Assembly: GCA_021812865.1 (NCBI GenBank)
Contig: JAKAMP010000251.1
Coordinates: 1 to 5,218, forward strand
DNA from: Bacteroidota bacterium
GTDB taxonomy: Bacteria > Bacteroidota > Bacteroidia > Bacteroidales > JAAYUG01
Reading direction: 5' to 3'
Length of the DNA: 5,218 bases
Shown here: positions 1-5,218 of the stretch, in pieces
Layout: each line of letters starts with the position of its first letter
Position numbering within the stretch: position 1 is the first letter of the stretch
Program-made: the position numbers and the translations under genes
The notes under the pieces: model-generated
What the model was told of the DNA's origin: nothing
What the model saw: the letters and a program-made list of their open reading frames with translations, nothing else
The model's database searches: none

Positions 1-688
1 GGAAAAGGAAGGTGGGAGGCGTTTGAGGGGTTACCTGTAGTTCGCCCGAAAGGAAGCGCATCAGCTCAGGCTTAGGATGGTCTCCGAGCAGCGCCCTGCG
101 GCTTCCCTGGTGTGTATATTCCGAAACCATTGAAATAACAGGGTAGCAGAGAATCATGAAATCGGGGCGGGAAGAGAAATGCTCGGTGAAATCGCCTGAA
201 CCGGAGTTTCCTTCGTCGAAATGAGTACCCACCGTTGAGGCCAGGTGTCCGCCTGCTGAAAAGCCCATGATACCGATTTTATGCGGGTCAATGCCCTGAT
301 CTTTGGCATGGGCCCTCACCCATCGCATGGCACGGGTGGCATCTTCAAACTGCACAGGGTATTCGTATGGCCGGGTATCGGTGTGGATGCGGTATTTCAG
401 CACATAGGCCGTCACGCCAAATGAATTGAACCATTCGGCTATCTGTTTGCCTTCATGATCCTTGGCCAGGTATACATATCCACCGCCGGGACATATCACC
501 ACCGCAGACCCTGTGGTTATTCCCGGAGCTGCAGGATAACAAGTGACAGCGGGAATATCTTCATCGGTATTTCCCATAGAACCGGGCGCATTGCCTTCCC
601 ATAGCCTGTAAACAACCGGCGACTGACCGGAAACGAGGTTTGCCATTGCCATCATGATCAAGATCGTATAAAGCTTTAGCGCAGACAT
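1..688 (-). CDS. Secreted alpha/beta-hydrolase esterase (acetyl-xylan/BD-FAE esterase type), C-terminus missing
   Basis: The frame opens with ATG at 688-686 and stays open for 229 codons to the window edge, so the C-terminus is missing. Residues 1-22 look like a Sec signal peptide: Lys5, then a hydrophobic run, with likely cleavage near VSG-Q (20-22), which predicts export. PGGGY at 67-71 matches the oxyanion-hole loop of acetyl esterases, and GFSAGGH at 142-148 is the nucleophile elbow with catalytic Ser144. The fragment ends in TPPTFLF; in this family the catalytic Asp normally follows directly and the His later, so both lie outside the window. Relatives remove acetyl or feruloyl groups from plant polysaccharides, but the substrate cannot be read here. 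A -7 promoter box lies 17 bases upstream of the start, so the gene is probably transcribed separately from the S51 gene ending 120 bases upstream. Family placement is firm; specificity is inference. Confidence 0.9.
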   Translation of the reverse strand, partial: MSALKLYTILIMMAMANLVSGQSPVVYRLWEGNAPGSMGNTDEDIPAVTCYPAAPGITTGSAVVICPGGGYVYLAKDHEGKQIAEWFNSFGVTAYVLKYRIHTDTRPYEYPVQFEDATRAMRWVRAHAKDQGIDPHKIGIMGFSAGGHLASTVGTHFDEGNSGSGDFTEHFSSRPDFMILCYPVISMVSEYTHQGSRRALLGDHPKPELMRFLSGELQVTPQTPPTFLF

Positions 689-705
689 AGAGCTATCTTT
701 TCGCT

Positions 706-713
706 CAAAATTA
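706..713 (-). promoter_or_regulatory. Bacteroidota-type -7 promoter box for the esterase gene
   Basis: Read on the minus strand this is TAATTTTG, an exact match to the TAnnTTTG -7 consensus of the Bacteroidota primary sigma factor. The expected start site about five bases further on would give an untranslated leader of only about 12-13 bases before the ATG at 688. I see no good TTG-type -33 element at the usual distance, so the call rests on the -7 box and its position. It lies in the 120-base gap behind the S51 peptidase gene, where I see no convincing terminator. Confidence 0.5.
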
Positions 714-808
714 GAAGGAATCCCTTAAAGATGGATAGGAGAGTCGAAATTTTTATATCATTCCGGTATCCTGTTATTGCCGTGGACGGAGTTTTCCTTC
801 CCGGAGGA

Positions 809-1495
809 TCAGGGGACGAGAATCGCTTTCCCTTTGACATTGCGGTAACTTACCGATGGCTTACCCATGCCGGAAACCGTTCCATCGGAAAACACCTTCA
901 AGGTGCTGCCTGTGGGAATTCCATAGCCCTGCTGTCCTTCGCCCAACAACTTCACAGCTGCCTGCAGTTCATCCCATCCGTCCTTTTCGGCATGGGTATC
1001 GCACAGGACAGTGGCGAGGCCCATGCAGGGAAACAGTTCCGCCGAGTTATCGTCGTCGGAATCAGGCCAGCGCACCCATTGAGTTCCTAACATAATGCTG
1101 CCCGCCGAAGCGCCGAAAAATACCTTTCCTTCATCCTGCAATTCATGGAAAAAACCGATCAGCGAATGGTGGTTCATCCATTCCATCCCTTCATCTACAT
1201 CACCTCCGGAGAAAAATATCACATCGCTGGCCCTCAGCAATGATTTGGCTGTGTCCACATCGGCCCTGGCTGAAGCAAGCTTCACCTCGATAATCTCAAC
1301 CTTTCCCTGACCCTGCAGCATATCGGCCATCCATTTGAAAAAGGAATGATCATCGCCGTTGGCAACGCCGATATGGGCCACCTGTGGATGATCCTTGCCA
1401 GAATAGCTGTATATTTCTTCCAGTACGGTATCCACGGAAGATTTTCGACTGGACCTTCCTCCTGCCATGAGGTACACGGGCTTTTGTTTCATCAT
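809..1495 (-). CDS. Peptidase E-like hydrolase (family S51, class I glutamine amidotransferase-like fold)
   Basis: A complete 228-residue protein, close to the roughly 230 residues of Salmonella PepE, a cytoplasmic dipeptidase that cleaves Asp-X dipeptides. The N-terminus (YLMAGGRSSRKS, 8-19) and FFSGGD (94-99) fit the family's first strand and GG-turn. GASAGS at 128-133 is the nucleophile elbow with Ser130. Asp145 lies 15 residues after it and His168 (in CDTHAEKDGW) 38 after; in PepE the triad Ser120, Asp135 and His157 has spacings of 15 and 37. The triad therefore looks intact. IPTGSTLKVFSDG near 193-205 matches the late strand of PepE. No signal peptide is seen, so it is probably cytosolic. 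The start is an ATG-ATG pair; either could be used. It lies 13 bases after the stop of the PaaK-like gene, so the two are co-transcribed. Cyanophycinases and alpha-aspartyl dipeptidases share the family, and the true substrate is unknown. Confidence 0.87.
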   Translation of the reverse strand: MMKQKPVYLMAGGRSSRKSSVDTVLEEIYSYSGKDHPQVAHIGVANGDDHSFFKWMADMLQGQGKVEIIEVKLASARADVDTAKSLLRASDVIFFSGGDVDEGMEWMNHHSLIGFFHELQDEGKVFFGASAGSIMLGTQWVRWPDSDDDNSAELFPCMGLATVLCDTHAEKDGWDELQAAVKLLGEGQQGYGIPTGSTLKVFSDGTVSGMGKPSVSYRNVKGKAILVP

Positions 1496-1508
1496 ATTTC
1501 AGCAAAAT

Positions 1509-2807
1509 TTAGTTCTGAAGAATTTCGGACAGGCTCGTTTTCAGGTTTGAACTGCTCCGGAAGAATTTACCGGAAGCTGAAGGTTCAATTTTCTGGCACA
1601 TTTCAATATCGATATTTGAAGTTAGTCCGTAAATACAATGAAGGATATCGATTAATTCTTTCCGTGCACGGCCTGACGATTCTTCCATGATCGCCTTCAT
1701 ACGGATAGCCTTCTCCGACAATTGATGCAGCTGGTAATCGAGCAGTGAGGGAGATTGAGCAAGGGCTTCATCGAGCTGATGGTTTGTTACAACGGTGCCA
1801 TCAGGCTTTAGAGTATAGTTGGTCGTTCGTCCTTCAATAGCTGACAGCATATAACCTTCCTTCCTACCGCACGGGCAAGTCTGTTCGGGCTTCAGACTCA
1901 CCAGGTCACCCACATCGAAGCGGATGATAGACGTCCATGGGTTACCGAAGGTGGTGACGAGAATGTGTCCCTTTAGCGGTCCACCATGTTTTTCCTTCAG
2001 GGAACGGAAATCCACCCGGCAGAAGTCGGTATTCTGATGATAGGTGCCATGTTCGCATTGCATAAACACGTAACCAGTTTCGGTTGAACCGTATGAGCTG
2101 ACCAAAGGCACTGGAAAAACCTTTCTGATCTGGCGTAGCTGAATTTCGGATATTAGTTCATATGTGAACAGAACTACAGGAATAGAATCCAGGCGGACGG
2201 ATTTCCGGGCAGCCCACCAGGAGAACCGTGCCAGAAGGGATGGATTTGCCTCAAGCACAGCCGGGCCATATTCTTTGAGTTCGCGGATCATCCGTTCATA
2301 ATGGCGGTCCTGCCATGCATTGGCATTGCCTTTCTCGTTCAGGAAAAGAAACCTTTCAAGGGTTCTGGCCTGCATGGACAGGTCCTGGTTTGAAAGGTAT
2401 CCAACGCTCAGCGCGCTTGCCAGCTGGGCCTCTCGTGAATGATGGTTGAGATGTTGCGTATGATTGTTAAGTTTCCAGGAAGCAGCCTCCGAAGCATCCC
2501 ACCATTGCTGATTCCAGATGTTCGTCACGACCTCCTCCGTAGTACCGCTGGTTTTTACATAGTCAATAATACCGCCTTCAATCGCGTCTTCTACATCCAG
2601 CCCGTCGGGCACTAATCCACCGGGAAAGCTTTCCCTGATTTCCTTTTTGGTGAGCACAGGCATAGCCTTGTATCGTTCATCCACCGGGGCATTCCTTTTG
2701 TCAAACGCCTGCCATTCCTTGTAAACCTTCACATGTTCGAGCGCATGGTTGAGTGTATCTTCACTACGGCGGTAATATTCATCGGAAAAATATGGGATAG
2801 GAATCAT
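1509..2807 (-). CDS. PaaK-like adenylate-forming enzyme (ANL superfamily)
   Basis: A complete 432-residue protein, the usual length of phenylacetate-CoA ligase relatives. These enzymes activate a carboxylate with ATP and usually pass the acyl group to CoA. The ANL motifs occur in order: KTSGTTEE at 85-92 (ATP-phosphate loop), SSYGSTETG at 237-245, RFDVGD at 296-301 (ribose-binding Asp), CPCGR at 311-315 as is typical of PaaK relatives, EGR at 325-327 before the C-terminal lid, and SASGKFFR at 410-417 with candidate catalytic Lys414. The loop is unusual: after TSGTT the normal Gly and following Lys/Arg-Pro are replaced by EEVV. The protein is rich in Trp around 98-111. No signal peptide or membrane segment is seen. 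LuxE-type acyl-protein synthetases are the main alternative, but the Cys-rich motif favours PaaK. The acid it activates is unknown. It stands 79 bases behind the TIM-barrel gene and 13 ahead of the S51 gene. Confidence 0.85.
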   Translation of the reverse strand: MIPIPYFSDEYYRRSEDTLNHALEHVKVYKEWQAFDKRNAPVDERYKAMPVLTKKEIRESFPGGLVPDGLDVEDAIEGGIIDYVKTSGTTEEVVTNIWNQQWWDASEAASWKLNNHTQHLNHHSREAQLASALSVGYLSNQDLSMQARTLERFLFLNEKGNANAWQDRHYERMIRELKEYGPAVLEANPSLLARFSWWAARKSVRLDSIPVVLFTYELISEIQLRQIRKVFPVPLVSSYGSTETGYVFMQCEHGTYHQNTDFCRVDFRSLKEKHGGPLKGHILVTTFGNPWTSIIRFDVGDLVSLKPEQTCPCGRKEGYMLSAIEGRTTNYTLKPDGTVVTNHQLDEALAQSPSLLDYQLHQLSEKAIRMKAIMEESSGRARKELIDILHCIYGLTSNIDIEMCQKIEPSASGKFFRSSSNLKTSLSEILQN

Positions 2808-2832
2808 AATGCAGAAATAAACAGAATAACAA

Positions 2833-2844
2833 TCCCCGAAGGGA
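2833..2844 (-). other. Short UUCG-loop hairpin between the TIM-barrel and PaaK-like genes
   Basis: The minus strand reads TCCC-TTCG-GGGA, a four-base-pair stem closed by a C(UUCG)G tetraloop, a loop known for high stability in RNA. It lies 25 bases upstream of the PaaK-like start codon and 42 bases past the TIM-barrel stop. The sequence after it is only moderately U-rich, so it is a weak terminator at best; it may instead be an mRNA stability or processing element. I see no convincing promoter in this 79-base gap, which favours read-through. Confidence 0.25.
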
Positions 2845-2886
2845 AAAGTTTGTAAGGCAAGGTGCAGGAATAGCAGCCAGAAGCGA

Positions 2887-3741
2887 TCAGCTGTTCAGTG
2901 TGGAAAGCACACCATGCACATAGCCAACACTTTCGGCCAGGCCAGGAAGAGGATCCTTTGCATCCTTTTCGAATTCAAACGAAGCCATGCCTTTGTAATC
3001 CATGACCAGAACGGTTCTAAAGAATGCCGGAAGGTTGATGACGCCCCTTCCCATTTCGATGGTATCTCCCTTTTCGGTAGCCTCGCTCACATCCTTGATG
3101 TGGAGGTCGATGATCCGGTCGAAGCATTGTTTGAATTCAGCCACCGGATCGCGGTTGAGGCGAACCACGTGACCAATGTCCATGCAAATGCCAATGCGCT
3201 GATCAAGGTTTTTGATCTTTTCGTATATCAAAGGAACAGTGGGATTCAAATCATCGCCGGGACCATGGTTATGGATGGCAAGCCCTATATTGAATTTCTT
3301 CGCATACTCATCGCAGAGCGGCAGCATTTCATTGGATGGAGAACCCGTAATGTAACGTATTCCGCAGGCCCGGGCATACCGGTACGCCTGATCCACCTCG
3401 TCCTTGGTTTTCAAATAGATGACACCGGCCGTATAGAAATCGATGCCCGCATCGCGGATTTTTGCTGCGGCAGCCTTGATTTCGGCCTCTGTCGAGGTAA
3501 GCGGCAGATGGAAGCTTTTCAGTCCGAGATGTTTCAGTCCAAGCCGCTGGGTCATTTTAATGGTATCATCCAGGCTGAATTCCCGCGTAGAATAGGAGGC
3601 CAGTCCGAGTTCAAGGGTTTTCACTACTTTGGGCGTATGGAACGATCCGGTAACAGGCAGCGCCCTTCCGGGCAGGATGGCCCCGGCAGCCAGTCCGGCT
3701 CCGGCTGTTGTGATAAAGCTTCTCCGGTTAAATGCTTTCAT
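2887..3741 (-). CDS. Exported TIM-barrel protein, sugar phosphate isomerase/epimerase family, with twin-arginine leader
   Basis: 284 residues starting at the ATG at 3741-3739. An upstream in-frame TTG at 3798 would add 19 residues but falls inside the proposed -7 promoter box and would bury the leader, so I reject it. The leader is MKAFNRRSFITTAGAG: twin Arg at 6-7, then an Ala/Gly-rich hydrophobic stretch to about residue 29, as in Tat signals. The rest fits the xylose-isomerase-like/AP-endonuclease-2 barrel: HNHG near 157-160, MDIGH at 187-191, LHIKD at 213-217 and FEFE at 255-258. Candidate metal ligands among these are His157/159, Asp188, His191, His214 and Glu256/258. Such proteins isomerise or epimerise sugars and polyols and are common, with Tat leaders, in Bacteroidota carbohydrate-degradation loci. 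The substrate is unknown. It may be the first gene of a unit with the PaaK-like and S51 genes. Confidence 0.87.
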   Translation of the reverse strand: MKAFNRRSFITTAGAGLAAGAILPGRALPVTGSFHTPKVVKTLELGLASYSTREFSLDDTIKMTQRLGLKHLGLKSFHLPLTSTEAEIKAAAAKIRDAGIDFYTAGVIYLKTKDEVDQAYRYARACGIRYITGSPSNEMLPLCDEYAKKFNIGLAIHNHGPGDDLNPTVPLIYEKIKNLDQRIGICMDIGHVVRLNRDPVAEFKQCFDRIIDLHIKDVSEATEKGDTIEMGRGVINLPAFFRTVLVMDYKGMASFEFEKDAKDPLPGLAESVGYVHGVLSTLNS

Positions 3742-3795
3742 GGGATGAGTATTCTTGTTTGAAAAGTCTGCATCAATATTGCAAATCCTCTCGAA

Positions 3796-3803
3796 CAAAA
3801 ATA
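3796..3803 (-). promoter_or_regulatory. Bacteroidota-type -7 promoter box for the TIM-barrel gene
   Basis: The minus strand reads TATTTTTG, an exact match to TAnnTTTG, giving a leader of about 50 bases to the ATG at 3741. The region is AT-rich, so a chance match is more likely here than at the TonB promoter, and no clear TTG -33 element is present. An imperfect inverted repeat (3808-3836) covers the place where the upstream half of the promoter would lie. Confidence 0.45.
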
Positions 3804-3807
3804 GCGA

Positions 3808-3836
3808 TTCAAAAACGGAATCTTTCCCGTTTTGAA
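3808..3836. repeat. Imperfect inverted repeat upstream of the TIM-barrel gene: possible operator or bidirectional terminator
   Basis: The arms TTCAAAAACGGAA (3808-3820) and TTCCCGTTTTGAA (3824-3836) are separated by three bases. They match at 11 of 13 positions if paired without gaps, or better with one bulged base. The site begins five bases upstream of the TATTTTTG box, where a regulator would compete with RNA polymerase. Equally, the A-tract, small GC stem and T-tract arrangement on both strands resembles a weak intrinsic terminator, which could end transcripts from the TonB gene. Sequence alone does not decide between the two. Confidence 0.4.
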
Positions 3837-3926
3837 AAAAGTTTTGCCTTAAAAATGTTCAGGAAAGATATTTTCAACGCTGCTGACGGCTGGAGGGAGT
3901 AATTCTAATCTCCGCCGCGGGTGGTC

Positions 3927-4014
3927 TGTCTATCGTTTACCCATCGTCATACGGTGGTCCATCCACCGTATGACAACTGTTTGACCATTGCCTGACTATC
4001 GCCTAACACCACCA
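3927..4014. repeat. Degenerate 11-base periodic repeat between the TonB and TIM-barrel genes
   Basis: Consecutive 11-base units starting at 3927, 3938, 3949, 3960, 3971, 3982, 3993 and 4004 fall in one register. The clearest run is TGACAACTGTT, TGACCATTGCC, TGACTATCGCC, followed by the divergent TAACACCACCA; upstream units are TGTCTATCGTT and TACCCATCGTC. The two units between (3949-3970) are occupied by a perfect inverted repeat and do not fit the consensus. The stretch lies downstream of the TonB stop codon, is pyrimidine-rich on the plus strand, and shows no coding signal. A degenerate intergenic satellite, or an array of weak protein-binding sites, would both fit. Confidence 0.5.
3946..3974. 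repeat. Perfect 12-base inverted repeat with 5-base loop
   Basis: GTCATACGGTGG (3946-3957) and CCACCGTATGAC (3963-3974) are exact reverse complements around the loop TCCAT. In RNA this is a strong 12-base-pair hairpin, 52 bases past the TonB stop codon on the minus strand. No U-tract follows on that strand, so it is not a canonical intrinsic terminator; it could protect the 3' end of the TonB mRNA, act as a factor-dependent pause, or be a DNA-level site. It sits inside the 11-base periodic tract. Confidence 0.75.
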
Positions 4015-4025
4015 CACTATTTCCC

Positions 4026-4811
4026 TCACCCCCTCACAGGCACGAAATTAATAGGAATGGTGTACCAAACCTTTACGTTTCGGCCACGCTGTTTTCCCGG
4101 TTTCCAAAGGGGCATTTTACGTATGGCATCGACCGAAACGCTGTCGAGAATGGGATTAAGGGGCTGTACCACGCCCACATTTGAGACGGTACCGTCGGCC
4201 CCAATACAGAACGACACAAGCACGGTGCCGCTGATGCGCCTGTCCATCGCTTCCACCGGGTAAGTCGTATGTTTAGAGAGATAGGCTTTCAGGGCATTGA
4301 TACCGCCTGGGAACTGGGGCATTTCATCCACTTCGTAGAACATATACCCATTGCCACCTGTCTGGTCATTCGTGGCATCCGACATGGCATCGGTAATTCT
4401 GCTGGCGGTATCGGTATTCAGGCTAAGGGTATCGATCTTTTCCAGCTCCTTCTTCTTTATCGTCTGCTTCACAGAGTCAACCACCCTGAGCGACTGATTA
4501 TCTTCATTGTTTTCGGTCCTGGGAGGGGCTGGCAGACTGTTCTTCAGAAGATCGTCAAGGTCTTTCTGAAATTCCATGGACCCGATAAGGCGAACATCAT
4601 CGATCTGGTGCAACTGGCGATAATAACTAACATAGAGGAAGGAAAGACTGACAATCAAAAAAATGGCAAGGGCAATGAGAAAGCTAACCGTAATCACCTT
4701 TGCATGTAAACGCCTGAGGTAGTAAGCTCCATACGATTTCTCCCTGGACTCGAAAACGATATCGTCCAGGTTGCTTTTGCCGGGGTTCAGATCGTCTGCT
4801 TTCTTTCCCAT
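4026..4811 (-). CDS. TonB-family energy transducer
   Basis: A complete 261-residue inner-membrane protein that would carry proton-motive energy, through ExbB/ExbD, to outer-membrane TonB-dependent (SusC-like) receptors. The cytoplasmic N-terminus carries NLDDIVFESREKSYGAYYLRR-type sequence (14-34), a Bacteroidota TonB hallmark. A single membrane segment covers about 38-61. The periplasmic linker (about 62-155) is charged and poor in the Pro-Lys/Pro-Glu repeats of proteobacterial TonB. The C-terminal TonB domain runs from about 159 to 257: FYEVDEMPQFPGG lead-in, YPVEAMDRRISGTVLVSFCIGADG core, and a closing WKPGKQRGRNVKVWYTIPINF strand. The start is supported by a -7 box ending 17 bases upstream and by AAAAGG directly before the ATG. 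No exbB or exbD lies in the window, so this may be an orphan or secondary TonB; which receptor it serves is unknown. Confidence 0.93.
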   Translation of the reverse strand: MGKKADDLNPGKSNLDDIVFESREKSYGAYYLRRLHAKVITVSFLIALAIFLIVSLSFLYVSYYRQLHQIDDVRLIGSMEFQKDLDDLLKNSLPAPPRTENNEDNQSLRVVDSVKQTIKKKELEKIDTLSLNTDTASRITDAMSDATNDQTGGNGYMFYEVDEMPQFPGGINALKAYLSKHTTYPVEAMDRRISGTVLVSFCIGADGTVSNVGVVQPLNPILDSVSVDAIRKMPLWKPGKQRGRNVKVWYTIPINFVPVRG

Positions 4812-4835
4812 ACCTTTTAAAACGTTGCAAAGGTA
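4811..4835. repeat. Inverted repeat spanning the TonB promoter box and start codon
   Basis: TACCTTT (4811-4817) and AAAGGTA (4829-4835) are exact 7-base reverse complements separated by 11 bases. One arm is most of the -7 box; the other covers the AAAAGG/start-codon junction. Since the transcript probably starts between the arms, the mRNA is unlikely to form the hairpin, so a DNA-level operator is the more plausible role. A 7-base match in AT-rich DNA may also be chance. Confidence 0.3.
4828..4835 (-). promoter_or_regulatory. Bacteroidota-type -7 promoter box for the TonB-family gene
   Basis: The minus strand reads TACCTTTG followed by CA, an exact match to TAnnTTTG and close to the commonest form of this element. 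The predicted transcript would start about five bases further on, leaving a leader of about 12 bases. The DNA upstream is AT-rich, but I see no clear TTG -33 element. Confidence 0.6.
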
Positions 4836-5096
4836 TTTAAAATCATGTTATACTGAATATTTTATGGGGGGGAGGTCTGATGGTCTACGGGTCCTCTGGT
4901 ATGTATCGCGGCTCTGAATAAGCTGTGCCAGATGGTTTTAAGATATTTGCGTTAAATAATCTGACAAATTTTCATTTGGCAATCTGCCTGAATGCAGGTG
5001 AAGTGAGGGTCATGGTAGTTCTGGAGGATAAGCGGATGGGGACGTACAGAGCTCATAAAAAAGGGGAATCATGCAAATCAGGCGGCTATTGTAAAT
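4836..5096. other. Gap between the aminotransferase and TonB genes with no supported gene
   Basis: Apart from the TonB promoter beside it, I see no tRNA, rRNA or conserved RNA signature and no credible protein here. Notable sequence features are a G7 run at 4865-4871, AT-rich DNA next to the promoter, and a T6 run on the minus strand at 5057-5062. A 34-codon minus-strand frame at 4952-5056 lacks a ribosome binding site or recognisable motif and is not annotated. Confidence 0.6.
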
Positions 5097-5218
5097 TCAG
5101 GACCGCCGTTTTTCCCTGTATCGTATAAAAGTATTGCGGAGCAGCATGGTAATTTGTCCGGGCTCGCCTGTGCCCACCGGCTGTCCGTTTACAAAAGTAA
5201 CGGGCACCACCTCCCCGG
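5097..5218 (-). CDS. Class IV PLP aminotransferase (branched-chain or D-amino-acid type), C-terminal fragment
   Basis: Only the last 39 codons lie in the window; the frame enters from the right edge and ends at TGA, 5099-5097. The residues GEVVPVTFVNGQPVGTG, then EPGQITMLLRNTFIRYREK, fit the C-terminal signature of the IlvE/D-alanine aminotransferase fold: V-PV---(D/N)G--(V/I)G-G--G-(V/I)T--L---F. Such enzymes transfer an amino group between an amino acid and 2-oxoglutarate or pyruvate using pyridoxal phosphate, in the cytosol. The catalytic Lys and most cofactor contacts lie outside the window, so branched-chain, D-amino-acid and aminodeoxychorismate-lyase relatives cannot be separated. The basic tail (EKRRS) is unremarkable. 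The TonB gene begins 285 bases further on and has its own promoter, so the two are probably separate units. Confidence 0.75.
   Translation of the reverse strand, partial: GEVVPVTFVNGQPVGTGEPGQITMLLRNTFIRYREKRRS

Noticed and set aside
731..1310. Three plus-strand open frames (119, 79 and 71 codons)
   Set aside because: They lie antisense, almost wholly over the S51 peptidase gene, have no recognisable motifs and overlap one another; shadows.
2914..3762. Plus-strand open frame of 282 codons
   Set aside because: Nearly as long as the TIM-barrel gene but fully antisense to it. It shows no family motifs, whereas the minus strand has a clear Tat leader and barrel motifs.
3927..4014. CRISPR array
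   Set aside because: The units are 11 bases, contiguous and degenerate, with no spacers; nothing like CRISPR repeats, and no cas genes are seen.
4269..4709. Plus-strand open frame of 146 codons over the TonB gene
   Set aside because: Antisense to a well-supported TonB domain and membrane segment; no motif of its own.
4952..5056. Minus-strand frame of 34 codons in the gap upstream of the TonB gene
   Set aside because: Short, without promoter, ribosome binding site or low-complexity/hydrophobic pattern suggesting a small protein; expected by chance.
5057..5107. Possible terminator for the aminotransferase: GGCGG/CCGCC arms and a T6 run on the minus strand
   Set aside because: The stem is only five base pairs with a 17-base loop, overlaps the stop codon, and the T-run begins 18 bases after it; not a canonical terminator.
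4925..5128. Plus-strand open frame of 67 codons
   Set aside because: Runs antisense into the aminotransferase C-terminus, with no ribosome binding site or recognisable domain.
1..5218. Mobile element or defence system
   Set aside because: No transposase, integrase, nuclease, toxin or phage genes, and no terminal repeats. Genes are uniform in strand and style, so the region reads as ordinary chromosome.

Overview
The window looks like ordinary chromosome of a member of the Bacteroidota. The evidence is three exact matches to the TAnnTTTG -7 promoter box of that phylum, mostly absent Shine-Dalgarno sequences, and a TonB-family protein with the Bacteroidota-type N-terminus (DDIVFESREKSYGAYYLRR). 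I cannot place it more finely. All six genes I can support lie on the minus strand, so the window reads from high to low coordinates. Long open frames on the plus strand are shadows of these genes.

In transcription order: (1) the last 39 codons of a class IV (branched-chain/D-amino-acid type) aminotransferase, 5097-5218, cut by the window edge; (2) about 285 bases without a gene, ending in a clear promoter; (3) a TonB-family energy transducer, 4026-4811; (4) about 284 bases without a gene, holding a degenerate 11-base periodic repeat, a perfect 12-base inverted repeat, a second imperfect inverted repeat and a promoter box; (5) an exported TIM-barrel protein of the sugar phosphate isomerase/epimerase type with a twin-arginine leader, 2887-3741; (6) a PaaK-like adenylate-forming enzyme, 1509-2807; (7) a peptidase E-like (family S51) hydrolase with an intact candidate Ser-Asp-His triad, 809-1495, only 13 bases behind the previous gene; (8) a secreted alpha/beta-hydrolase esterase, 1-688, with its own promoter box, cut off just before its expected catalytic Asp.

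The PaaK-like enzyme and the S51 hydrolase are almost certainly co-transcribed. The TIM-barrel gene, 79 bases upstream of them, may head the same unit, because I see no good promoter in that gap. The TonB gene and the esterase gene each appear to have their own promoter. The esterase and the TIM-barrel protein would fit extracytoplasmic carbohydrate processing, but nothing in the window joins all the genes into one pathway. I do not see a clear new biological system. The points most worth a second look are the 11-base periodic repeat, and the ligase/peptidase pair with its altered ATP-binding loop.
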